Source: Natronococcus sp. A-GB7
GTDB lineage: Archaea; Halobacteriota; Halobacteria; Halobacteriales; Natrialbaceae
Length of the DNA stretch: 64,000 nucleotides
Reading direction: 5' to 3'
Assembly: GCF_029688865.1 (NCBI RefSeq)
Contig: NZ_JARUKV010000026.1
Coordinates: 1-64,000, forward strand
Made by a program: the position numbers and the translations under genes. Positions 1-7,436 of the stretch are shown piece after piece. The notes beneath the pieces were generated by a model that was not told where the DNA came from, ran no database searches, and saw nothing but the letters and a program-made list of their open reading frames with translations. Within the stretch, counting starts at the first letter, position 1. Each line of letters begins with the position of its first letter.

Positions 1-43
1 CCTACCAGACGTATCGTTCGTGTTCAATTGCATTGTATCTCAA

Positions 44-59
44 TTGAGAGAACTCTCAA
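44..59 (-). promoter_or_regulatory. Candidate ArsR operator in a leftward promoter
   Basis: Arms TTGAGAG and CTCTCAA flank an AA centre, a perfect inverted repeat. On the minus strand a TATA-like ATATTTATT (about 60-68) sits just upstream of it, so the repeat would cover the transcription start of a gene reading left out of the window. The half-site CTCTCAAATAA recurs in front of arsR (542-552), and CTCTCAAAA occurs again near 86. Inference: the neighbouring ArsR protein represses both promoters here. Confidence 0.5.
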
Positions 60-135
60 ATAAATATCTTACCATAGGCAGCTGCTCTCTCAAAACGGTA
101 CTCTTATCGATTGAACCGTTGGACCGGTAGAGTAC

Positions 136-522
136 TCAGCGAGAACCGTCAAGGACCGTGATCAGGGCGATTGCGATCGGTGTGGCCGTATATTTCCGCC
201 AGCGACCGTCTTTCTGCTTCGTCACAAGCCCGGCATCGACCAGTCGGGAAAGCGCATGGCTCACACCGCTGTCGCTCACGTCGACGAGGGGCGTGATTTC
301 ACAGACACAGAGCTCCTCGTCTGCCTCGACAAGCAACCGAACCAACCGATACCGTGTCTCGTTACCGAGTGCCGACAGCGTCTCGACATCGTGTGAGACG
401 GTTTCCTCGTCTAAAACCGACTCGAGTTCGTCCAATTCCGCTAATCGTTTCTGAAGCGTCTCATTACGACATTCTCCCAATTCGTCTTCCAAATAACGCT
501 GCAAACGATCTGTATCTGCCAT
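136..522 (-). CDS. arsR: ArsR-family winged-helix repressor
   Basis: A 128-residue metalloregulator-type repressor that should bind operator DNA and let go when As(III)/Sb(III) or a similar metal binds. A helical N-terminus (1-45) precedes the winged helix: the LSALGNETRYRLVRLL helix, then the metal-box-like ELCVCEI (residues 71-77, two cysteines), then the recognition helix in SDSGVSHALSRLVDAGLV. The vicinal CVC pair matches the ArsR metal box, so arsenic/antimony sensing is the best guess. It lies leftward, downstream of a broken arsenate reductase, and has its own promoter with an inverted repeat at 529-552. The ATG is followed by a clean family N-terminus. Sensing of another metal cannot be excluded. 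Confidence 0.88.
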   Translation of the reverse strand: MADTDRLQRYLEDELGECRNETLQKRLAELDELESVLDEETVSHDVETLSALGNETRYRLVRLLVEADEELCVCEITPLVDVSDSGVSHALSRLVDAGLVTKQKDGRWRKYTATPIAIALITVLDGSR

Positions 523-528
523 TACGTA

Positions 529-552
529 TTATTTGCGCATTCTCTCAAATAA
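529..552 (-). promoter_or_regulatory. arsR promoter with inverted repeat
   Basis: TTATTTG (529-535) and CAAATAA (546-552) form a perfect inverted repeat with a 10-nt spacer, 7-30 nt upstream of the arsR start codon (520-522). Read on the minus strand, the CTTATTTGAGAG part doubles as a TATA box about 27 nt before the ATG, which suits a leaderless transcript. The CTCTCAAATAA half-site is the same as that at 53-63, so autoregulation by ArsR is likely. Confidence 0.5.
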
Positions 553-597
553 GTGTTCTGCGAGTAACTCGGGTTCACAATGCCGACACGAAAGGTC

Positions 598-864
598 TCA
601 ATAGCCCGGCGAAAGTTCATCTAAGAACTTCTCAACGCGTGCCGCGATCTCGTCTCTGATATGACGAACTTCTTCTATCGACTTTCGATCGGGATCATCG
701 AGTCCCCAGTCACGATTCTCCCCGTTCCACGTCGCCGGGCAGACGTCTGATGCGGAACATCCCATCGTGATGTCAGGGTCTACGGATTGCAACTCTTCGG
801 GCGTGACTTCTCGCGGTGTCCGGTTACGAAGATCGATATCGCGCTCACGCATTGCATCAACGAG
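598..864 (-). pseudogene. arsC: Truncated arsenate reductase (C-terminal two thirds)
   Basis: The readable 84-residue stretch starting at 852 matches the C-terminal part of thioredoxin-coupled arsenate reductases of the low-molecular-weight phosphatase fold: RTPREVTPEEL, then the redox pair in MGCSASDVCPA, then the acid loop DWGLDDPDRKSIEEVRHIRDEI. The in-frame codons upstream (L-V-D-A, 853-864) still align with the family, but a TAA at 865-867 follows. The N-terminal P-loop C-x5-R with the catalytic cysteine is absent. An intact relative lies at 35747-36172. Without the P-loop it cannot reduce arsenate, so I call it a remnant of an ars operon with arsR. Confidence 0.85.
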
Positions 865-922
865 TTACATTCGCACGTGTATGGAACGGAGAAGCATACG
901 CCGAGCGGAGCGAGGGGTTTCA

Positions 923-1010
923 CCGACGGCGAGCCCTGTGGGCGAGCCGTCGGCCTTCTTTCATCGACGTTTTTCGCCGGGGGTTGAGGCTGGCGTCTGC
1001 GACGCCAGCC
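923..1010. other. Two strong hairpins between arsC remnant and rqcH
   Basis: Hairpin 1 (923-953): outer arms CCGACGGC/GCCGTCGG and inner arms GCCC/GGGC, separated by symmetric GA/GA internal bulges. Hairpin 2 (988-1010): GGCTGGCGTC, loop TGC, GACGCCAGCC, a perfect 10-bp stem. A run of five A (1022-1026), which is U5 on the minus strand, lies nearer the rqcH stop. The region could hold the rqcH terminator or be debris from the deletion that removed the front of arsC. No protein is visible in 865-1123. Confidence 0.45.
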
Positions 1011-1123
1011 GATGCCCTCGGTAAAAAGTTCGCTACACGCAACCGCTCGAGTGCTGCCGACGGTCTGAAGCGATTGCCGTCCGTCGGATCACTCGTTCGC
1101 GGTCGCTCGAGAACGCGACCTCG

Positions 1124-3277
1124 CTACTCCTCGGCGATCCGGCTGCCGCCCGGCGGCATGAAGTGCTGGATGCGATCCGGGCTGGCGATCTTCCGGACGA
1201 AGGACTCGTCGGTGAACTCCTCGCGGAACTGCCGGTACATCCGCTTGGCCGCGTCGGCCTGGGCGTACCGTCCGGGCTCGAGTTCGATCGTCGTCTCAGC
1301 CTGGCCCTCGATGGCCGATGGCGGGCCGCCGATGACGCGGGTGTAGGGCTCACACTGGATGCCGACCGCCACACCGACGGGCGTATCCCGGTAGTAAGTG
1401 CGATCCCCACGGATCGCGAACCCCCCCTTCTCCAGGTACTCGCCGCTCTCGGGGGTCTTGGTGACCTGGTCAGCGTCGACGGCGTAGACGTCACCCGCGT
1501 AGCGGCCGTCCTTCCAGACCGACGAGTACGTGACGGCGAACTGGGCGGCCTCCTCGATACTCGAGTCGGGCAGCTCGATCTCCGACGAGGACGCCTCGCT
1601 CGGGTCGGTCGCCTTCAGCACCGTGACGGGCCCGCCGTGGGCCTGGGTGTGTAACACCGTGTCACCGGGTTCGAGGTACTTCTTGACGAGCTCCTCGTTC
1701 TGGTCGGCGTTTCGCCCGCCGATAACGAGGTAGCCGTCGCTGGTGTGGAACCAGCGAAAGCGGTCGTACCAGGGTTCGTTCTCGCGGATCGGGATCGACG
1801 CGAGCTCGAGCCAGTTCGTCTCCTCCTGTTCCTCCTCGTCCTCGTCGTCGGCCATCTCGTCGGTCGCCTCCCACTCGTCGCGGCGTCGTTTCGCGTCCTC
1901 GAGATCCTCGCGGGTGTCCTCGATGGCCGCCAGCGCGCCTTCCTTCTTTTCGGCGATGCGTTTGGCCTCGGTGTAGAGCCGATCGGCGTTCTGTTCGACA
2001 CCCTGCCGGGCGAGAAGGTCGATCTCCTCGCCGTCGAGCTCGATGGTGACGATTCCCTCCGTCCCGTCGACGCCGACGACTGCCTCCGCGGCCTCGATGC
2101 CGCGTTCCTTCCCCTCCTCGAAGCGCTCCTCGATCTCATCCCAGGGTCGATCCTGCGCGCGGGCCTCCTGGACCGTCGAGAGGATGTCGTCGACGACCCC
2201 GTACTCGGCGTACAGCAACTCGGCGTTCTCCCGCTGGGACTGGGCCTGCTGCTCGAACCCCTCGATCGCGCCCTGCTGTTGCTCGATGATCCGCTCGTGT
2301 TTGGCGATCTCCTCCTCGAAGTCGGGCCGCTGTTCGGTCGGATCGGGCTCCTCCTCGTCTTTCAGCTCGAGTTCGAAGAAGTAGTCGTCGAGCGCGCCGA
2401 GGAAGCTGTCGGCGCTTTCGGCGACCAGGCCGGCCTCCTCGTGTTCCTCGAGCGGGAACGGCGTGGCGTCGACGACCGGACCGTCGCCGGGCGACTCCGA
2501 CTCCTCGTTTTCGCCGTCCTCCTCGACCGGTTCCCGGTACAGCCGCGGGTCGAAGTTCGCGTTTCGGACGTCGAGTGCGAGCCGCTCGATGGCCTCGTAG
2601 ACCCGACGGTAGTCGTCCTCGGTGGCGTCCTCGATGTCCAGTGCCTTCTCGACGCCCGCGCGGGTGCAGACCTCCTCGGCGTACAGCCCGCCCATGTTGA
2701 GCTGGGTCGCCAGCGTTCGGACGACGTCCGTATCCGAATCCTCCATCTCGCGGTCGAACGCCTCTCGCGAGACCGACAGCGGGTTCGTCCGCGAGTCGGG
2801 AAACTCGTACCGGGAGCCGGGGACGACCGTCCGCGATTTCAGCCGGACGGTCTCGAGACAGTCGATCACCTCGTACTCGCCGTCGGTGACGGCGATGTTT
2901 CCCTGGCCGAATAGCTCGACGATGATACGGGTCGTGCCATCGTCGCGGTCGAAGACGAACTCGAGGATGCGGTCGAACTCGAACTGCTCGACGCCGACGA
3001 AGTCGGCTCCCGACAGCCGGTTGCGGAGCATCATCGCGAACTGGGGCGGCCGTCCGGGGGCGTCGGGAACCCGTTCGGGGGCGACCGTGTGGGCGCGTTT
3101 GATCTCGTCGACCTCGATCAGCAACTCGACGCGACCGCGATCGAAATCCCGCATCTTGAGCCGCAGAAGGTCGTCACCGTAGAGGTAGGCCTTGTCGACC
3201 TTCGAACCCTCGTAGGTGCCGAACTCCCCGACGAGGGCCGCGAGATCGACGCTCGTAAGCTCCCGCTTTGGATCCAT
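1124..3277 (-). CDS. rqcH: Rqc2/RqcH (NEMF-type) ribosome quality-control factor
   Basis: A 717-residue NFACT-family protein. Its eukaryotic and bacterial relatives bind obstructed large ribosomal subunits and recruit tRNA for C-terminal tailing of the stalled peptide. The NFACT-N domain (about 5-200) has the DR motif (D102-R103, in FEFDRILEF) that tailing activity depends on in RqcH. Then follow HhH-like helices (200-260), an acidic linker, a coiled coil (about 310-480) and an NFACT-R domain (about 500-640) with WYDRFRWFHTSDGYLVIGGRNADQNE. The start MDPKRELTSVDLAALV is the family's usual beginning. It is a stand-alone leftward gene. Peptide tailing in haloarchaea is inferred, not shown. Confidence 0.93.
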   Translation of the reverse strand: MDPKRELTSVDLAALVGEFGTYEGSKVDKAYLYGDDLLRLKMRDFDRGRVELLIEVDEIKRAHTVAPERVPDAPGRPPQFAMMLRNRLSGADFVGVEQFEFDRILEFVFDRDDGTTRIIVELFGQGNIAVTDGEYEVIDCLETVRLKSRTVVPGSRYEFPDSRTNPLSVSREAFDREMEDSDTDVVRTLATQLNMGGLYAEEVCTRAGVEKALDIEDATEDDYRRVYEAIERLALDVRNANFDPRLYREPVEEDGENEESESPGDGPVVDATPFPLEEHEEAGLVAESADSFLGALDDYFFELELKDEEEPDPTEQRPDFEEEIAKHERIIEQQQGAIEGFEQQAQSQRENAELLYAEYGVVDDILSTVQEARAQDRPWDEIEERFEEGKERGIEAAEAVVGVDGTEGIVTIELDGEEIDLLARQGVEQNADRLYTEAKRIAEKKEGALAAIEDTREDLEDAKRRRDEWEATDEMADDEDEEEQEETNWLELASIPIRENEPWYDRFRWFHTSDGYLVIGGRNADQNEELVKKYLEPGDTVLHTQAHGGPVTVLKATDPSEASSSEIELPDSSIEEAAQFAVTYSSVWKDGRYAGDVYAVDADQVTKTPESGEYLEKGGFAIRGDRTYYRDTPVGVAVGIQCEPYTRVIGGPPSAIEGQAETTIELEPGRYAQADAAKRMYRQFREEFTDESFVRKIASPDRIQHFMPPGGSRIAEE

Positions 3278-3480
3278 ACCTCTATCTGCCCGGCCCGGTC
3301 AAAAAGGCGTGTCGCTCCGGCTCGACCGAGGTTCTCGCGACGGCACGCTCGCTCGAGTCAGAAAGGCTCATCGGCGACGAGCCCCTTTCACGCGAGCATG
3401 AACACGGCTGGCTCGCTCGCGAGCGGAACCGACGGGACGAGTACGGACGAACGCCGAGCGCCCGGCGACGGAGGCGACCG

Positions 3481-4125
3481 ATGAGCGCGCCCCAAGCGCC
3501 GGTCTGGGCGGAGGTCTCGAGACTCCCGTCGTTTCTCGATCGGCTCGAGCAGACGGGCGGGCTCTCGGTCCGCGCGCTGATCGACGAGCTCGAGGTCGAG
3601 ATTCCGATCGAGGGCGTCGCCTACCACGACCGCGGGATCCGGATTCCGGGGTACGACGCGACGTTCGTCCACGAGCCGAGCGGCTCTCGCGGCCGACCGG
3701 CGTTCAGCGTTCAGGTCGACACGATCGGCCCGCGAAACGGCTGGGCGATCTTCGACAAGACGCTGTCGTGGGACGTCTACCTGCTCCGGGCAGAGGGAGC
3801 CGCCGCGATCGCCTGGCTCAGCGACGAGGAGTACCGGATCGAGGAGGCCGACGAGTTCGACTCGAAACGCGACGCGGTCGCCGCGGGACGGTTCTCGTTC
3901 GGCGTCTTCCTCTACGCCGGCGACGCATGGGAAGAACAGCAGAGGCGGATCCGCAGCACGAACGCGCCAGCGTATCTCCTGCGGGAGGACGGCCAGCCGA
4001 TGATTCCGAGCACGCAGTCGGAGTTCTACGAGTTCGTCGACTCGACGGTCACGGAGTTTCGAACCAGCGGCGCCGCACCCGACTACCTCGGACTGCTCGA
4101 GCTCGAGGCGACTATCGATAGCTGA
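3481..4125 (+). CDS. Conserved haloarchaeal protein of unknown function
   Basis: A 214-residue soluble, acidic protein with no signal peptide or membrane segment. I do not recognise its family. Visible features are an amphipathic N-terminus (LPSFLDRLEQTGGLSVRALIDEL), a middle with alternating strands (GWAIFDKTLSWDVYLLRAEGAAAIAWLSDEEYRIEE) and a helical C-terminus. The ATG at 3481 is preferred over upstream in-frame starts because the sequence before it is Arg-rich and overlaps the rqcH promoter. It is transcribed away from rqcH and faces the flavoprotein gene at 4479-5204. Confidence 0.75.
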   Translation: MSAPQAPVWAEVSRLPSFLDRLEQTGGLSVRALIDELEVEIPIEGVAYHDRGIRIPGYDATFVHEPSGSRGRPAFSVQVDTIGPRNGWAIFDKTLSWDVYLLRAEGAAAIAWLSDEEYRIEEADEFDSKRDAVAAGRFSFGVFLYAGDAWEEQQRRIRSTNAPAYLLREDGQPMIPSTQSEFYEFVDSTVTEFRTSGAAPDYLGLLELEATIDS

Positions 4126-4478
4126 TCGGTGTTAGCAGGCGCATAAACGTTTCACGGATCCACTGACGCCTCGCTTCGAACTGGTACGGTTGCGGAAAAG
4201 CGGGATCACAGAGGCGCGACGTCGCAGTCCGTTCGAACGGGGGGGAGGTTCGAACGGTGGGGGGTGGGGGAGAGTGGCGACAGCGCGCCCAAACGAGATA
4301 CAGCGGGTGTGGCGCTGGTTATCTGGGGGGAGTGTGATCGATGCCGACGTTCGTCGGCACCCGATGCTTCACACCCCATTATTATAAAAATTTCGCACCT
4401 AGTGGAGTGTTTTTAATACTCGAGCCCCCTCGATATCAGTCAGCATCTACACGATGAGAAGACCGCGTCCGAGGAACG
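4126..4478. other. Intergenic region with G-runs and an AT-rich island
   Basis: 353 bp between two convergent genes with no convincing gene. At 4229-4240 there is a 12-bp perfect palindrome (CCGTTCGAACGG) running straight into G7, G6 and G5 tracts (about 4239-4270); another G6 tract lies near 4324. From about 4378 to 4417 the sequence is AT-rich (TTATTATAAAAATTT, then GTTTTTAATA). The T/A runs could end transcription from both sides, or be a TATA element for a short RNA reading right into the antisense of the flavoprotein gene. A 65-codon frame at 4190-4387 looks non-coding. Confidence 0.5.
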
Positions 4479-5204
4479 TCAGTCCTCGTCGGCCGCGTCC
4501 GCCTCCCAGCCTTCGGTGAAGATCCGATCGCCGTCGACGCCGGCGTCCTCGAGCAACTCCTCGGTTTCGAGGACCATCTCCGGAACGCCACAGATGTAAC
4601 AGTCGACGTCCGCGAGGTCGTCGAGTTCCTCGAGCGCCTCCGGGAGGTGGTCCTGGACGTGTCCGGTCTTCCCGTTCCACGCCGCGTCGTCGTCGGCGTC
4701 CGACAGGACGTACTCGACCGAGACGGCGTCGGTCCCCGCCCGGAGCTGGTCGAGGCTCTCCCGGAAGATCAGGTGCTCCTGGTCGCGCTCGCCGAAGACG
4801 AGCGCGGCCGTCCCCTCTCCTTCGGTGGCGTACTGTCTGACCATCGGGTACAGCGGCGTGATCCCCGTTCCGGTGGCGACGAAGAGCGCGTCGCGCTCGG
4901 GATCGCGGAGGTGGAGGTTCCCCTCGACGGGATCGATCTCGATCTCGTCGCCCGGCGTCCGCTCGTGCATGTACACCGAACCGGTACCGTCGTCGTAGCG
5001 CTTGATCGTCAGCACGAGCTGGTTGGTTCCGGGAGCGTTGATAGCCGTGTACGGTCGCGCGTCCTCTTCACCGTCGACCTCGAAGTGAGCCGTCGTGTGC
5101 TGGCCCGGATCGAACTCGAAGCGGTGGTCGTCGGCGACGAGCCGGAACTGCTTCACGTCCGGCGTCATCTGATGGACGTCGGCGACCGTAACGGACAGTG
5201 TCAT
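4479..5204 (-). CDS. Ferredoxin--NADP+ reductase-like flavoprotein
   Basis: A 241-residue FAD/NAD(P)-binding oxidoreductase of the FNR fold, expected to pass electrons between NAD(P)H and a protein or small acceptor. The N-terminal FAD beta-barrel (1-95) has RPYTAINAP, the RxYS/T flavin motif. The C-terminal NAD(P) half (100-235) has ATGTGITPLYPMVRQ, VFGERDQEHLIFRESL and CYICGVPEMV. There is no 2Fe-2S domain, so the partner must be separate. Nothing around it (a lipoprotein upstream, a convergent gene downstream) reveals that partner. The ATG at 5204 gives the usual family N-terminus. Confidence 0.85.
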   Translation of the reverse strand: MTLSVTVADVHQMTPDVKQFRLVADDHRFEFDPGQHTTAHFEVDGEEDARPYTAINAPGTNQLVLTIKRYDDGTGSVYMHERTPGDEIEIDPVEGNLHLRDPERDALFVATGTGITPLYPMVRQYATEGEGTAALVFGERDQEHLIFRESLDQLRAGTDAVSVEYVLSDADDDAAWNGKTGHVQDHLPEALEELDDLADVDCYICGVPEMVLETEELLEDAGVDGDRIFTEGWEADAADED

Positions 5205-5268
5205 AACTCCATCCAGGATCAGAAGTCACTAAGCCGTGCTGTCGGCACGTGCGCCCCGACTTCGGTCG

Positions 5269-5274
5269 AAAAAA
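5269..5274 (-). terminator. U-tract terminator after the lipoprotein gene
   Basis: Six A on the plus strand, so U6 in the leftward transcript, lie 35 nt after the stop of the 5309-6121 gene. Archaeal termination commonly needs only such a U-tract; no stable hairpin was seen next to it. Confidence 0.4.
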
Positions 5275-5308
5275 GCGGTTGACCCAATCGACGGCCGTTT
5301 CCGGTCCG

Positions 5309-6121
5309 CTACGTCTCCTTCTCGACAGCGGCCTCGATGGCCGCGTACAGCTCGTCGGTTTCGTCCGTCGGCGAGTAGACCGTGTCGTCGACGCTGACGC
5401 GGGGAACGTCGTCGACGTCCATCTTTTCGACCTCGTCGATCGTCTCGTCGAGTTCCTCCTGGTAAGCGTCGCCGCTGGCGGCGTCGTACACCGTTTTGGG
5501 GTCGTCGACGTCCGCCTTCTCCGCGACGTGCTCGAGTCGCTTCGGCGTCGCCCACTCCTCTTCGAGGTCGATATTGATCGCGATACACTCGACGAACGTC
5601 CAGAACTGACCGGGATCGTGGTCCCAGACAGCTAGCCCGGCTCGAGCCAGTCGCTCCCCGTCGTCACCGTGGAGCGCCGCCCCGTGGAGGGAGGCGACGG
5701 CGTGGACTTCGAGATCGACCTCGCCTTCCTTTACGTGTTTCTCGAGCAGTTCGGTGAACTCCTCGAGCATGAACTCGGAGGTCTCCGTCGACTTCCAGGT
5801 ACCGAACAGCTTGATCGTCACGGGCGCGTCGCCCGTGCCGGCGATCGGGAACGCGGATTTCGGGTCGTCCGGCGTCGGAACCGGATCGAGCACGCCCTTC
5901 GGCTCCTCGATCTCGTCCTTCTCGTCCTCGCCGTTCGGGTCGTCGCCGTTGCCACCGTTGCCGCCGTTTCCACCGTCGGACTCGTTCGACGGATCGCCGT
6001 CCTCGTCGTCCTCGTCGTCCTCATCGTCGGAGAGGAAGTCGGTACATCCCGCGAGCCCGGCAATGGCCGCGCCACTGCCGACCTGAAGTACGCGCCGTCT
6101 GGTTCGGTTGTCTTGCGTCAC
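5309..6121 (-). CDS. DsbA-like thioredoxin-fold lipoprotein lacking the CXXC
   Basis: A 270-residue TAT lipoprotein: RRRVLQVGSGAAIAGLAGC carries a twin arginine and the lipobox LAGC, so it should be anchored outside the membrane. An acidic, Gly/Asn-rich low-complexity linker (about 30-75) leads to a DsbA/Thioredoxin_4-like domain (about 85-265) with APVTIKLFGTWKSTETSEF, an inserted helical part and DVPRVSVDDTVY, which contains the cis-Pro-like loop. Where DsbA relatives have C-P-x-C the sequence reads W-K-S-T, so both redox cysteines are missing. Disulfide oxidation is therefore unlikely; a binding or chaperone role is possible. It is a single leftward gene with its own U-tract. Confidence 0.8.
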   Translation of the reverse strand: MTQDNRTRRRVLQVGSGAAIAGLAGCTDFLSDDEDDEDDEDGDPSNESDGGNGGNGGNGDDPNGEDEKDEIEEPKGVLDPVPTPDDPKSAFPIAGTGDAPVTIKLFGTWKSTETSEFMLEEFTELLEKHVKEGEVDLEVHAVASLHGAALHGDDGERLARAGLAVWDHDPGQFWTFVECIAINIDLEEEWATPKRLEHVAEKADVDDPKTVYDAASGDAYQEELDETIDEVEKMDVDDVPRVSVDDTVYSPTDETDELYAAIEAAVEKET

Positions 6122-6362
6122 GGATCAAACTAATCGGTTACCCGGAATTACTACTACTCAGATAAGTCACTAGTTACTGGGAGTATAATTCAGGACCGAT
6201 GGTTTCGGATTTCGAATACGTGCCTAATACGGCACCTAAGGCGCCGAAATGCACTGATTAAAACAGTCTTTCATAGTTATATATCAGACAGGAGAGGAGA
6301 GGAAACGGTCGAAGAGACCGACAGCTACACCACTCGGGGTTCGATTCACGCCGAGACCGACG

Positions 6363-7385
6363 CTACGGCTCGAGGACGACCTCGCGGACGTCGTCGGCGC
6401 CGGCGCGACGAACGACGGTCCGGACCGGATCACGAGCGCCCGTAAGGTTGTCCGAATCCCCGTCGAGGACGAGCAACCGCCCCGGCGCCCCCGGCTCGAG
6501 CGAGCCACCCTCGAGCCCGGCGAGTTCGGCGCCGTTGACCGTCGCCATCCGCAGAATTGTCTCGGCTCGGAGCTCGGAACACTTCGCGAGGAACTCCATC
6601 TCCCGGAACATCGACGGCGAGTTGAGCATCACGTTGTCGGTCCCGAGCGCGAGCGTGGTTCGCTCGGCCAGCTCGGCCGCGGGCGGGAAACCGACGCCTG
6701 TGACGAGGTTCGATCGCGGACAGAGGACGACCGGAATCTCGGCGTCGGCGATGCGCTCGAGGTGGTCCGGCTCCGGATGAACGACGTGAACGAGGAAGTC
6801 GGGCTCGAGGTCGAGCGCGCCGTCGAGGTCGCTCGAGTCCCCCTCGCCCGCGTGGATACCGAACGGCTTTCCCGCCTCGCGAGCCGCGGCCCGTTCGTCC
6901 TCGAAATCGCCGTCGTTGGCGCCGCTGGCGCCGAACCCGTCGCCCACCTCCATCGCCGCGACGGAGCCGCGGGCGAACGACAGGGCCTCGAGCTCGAGGC
7001 CCGCAGCGGCGTCCTCGAGCATCCGGACGCCCTCCGTGTCGCCCTCTCGGAAATCGAGACAGGCGGCGGTCCCCCCGCGTTGCATGTACCGCAGCGACCG
7101 GCGTATCGCACCGACGAGCTCCTCCTGGGAGGCCTGCCGCAGGAGCCGGTGTTTCAGCCCGTCCGGCGGGGCGACGAGCTCCTCGAGCGAGAGCCCGCCG
7201 CCGGCCTCCTTGGCGATCGAGTCGCCGACGTGAGTGTGTGCGTTGACGAAGGGCGGCAGGATGATATCCGAACTGTCGACCGACTCCTCCTCGATGGCTT
7301 CGATGCGTCCCTCGTCGTCGACGACGATCCGTCCCTCGACGGGTTCGAGTTCCCTCCCGCGGAGGATCGTCCCGGTTCGCTCCAT
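6363..7385 (-). CDS. Amidohydrolase-family (TRZ/ATZ-like) hydrolase
   Basis: A 340-residue metal-dependent hydrolase of the amidohydrolase superfamily. It has a small N-terminal beta-sandwich (1-40), then the TIM barrel with the metal motif NAHTHVGDS, the strand-5 and -6 His positions in FGIHAGEGDSSD and FLVHVVHPEPDH, VVLCPRSNLVTG, and the strand-8 Asp in LALGTDNVML. The C-terminal sheet returns at about 305-340. Chlorohydrolases and nucleobase or aminohydrolase deaminases share this arrangement; the substrate cannot be read from sequence. It lies 51 nt downstream of the HD-domain gene on the same strand, so they may be cotranscribed. Confidence 0.82.
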   Translation of the reverse strand: MERTGTILRGRELEPVEGRIVVDDEGRIEAIEEESVDSSDIILPPFVNAHTHVGDSIAKEAGGGLSLEELVAPPDGLKHRLLRQASQEELVGAIRRSLRYMQRGGTAACLDFREGDTEGVRMLEDAAAGLELEALSFARGSVAAMEVGDGFGASGANDGDFEDERAAAREAGKPFGIHAGEGDSSDLDGALDLEPDFLVHVVHPEPDHLERIADAEIPVVLCPRSNLVTGVGFPPAAELAERTTLALGTDNVMLNSPSMFREMEFLAKCSELRAETILRMATVNGAELAGLEGGSLEPGAPGRLLVLDGDSDNLTGARDPVRTVVRRAGADDVREVVLEP

Positions 7386-7436
7386 ACCGGTGTGTCGACC
7401 GGCCCGCCCTTCAACGGTTCGCGTTCCGGTCGCCGA

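Noticed and set aside
4229-4275. tRNA-like GTTCGAAC motifs near the G-runs
   Set aside because: No acceptor stem, anticodon arm or D-arm can be drawn around them; they are parts of a palindrome.
4190-4387. 65-codon open frame in the convergent intergenic region
   Set aside because: It reads through G-runs, has no family similarity, and its composition (Gly/Arg-rich, few acidic residues) is unlike genes here.
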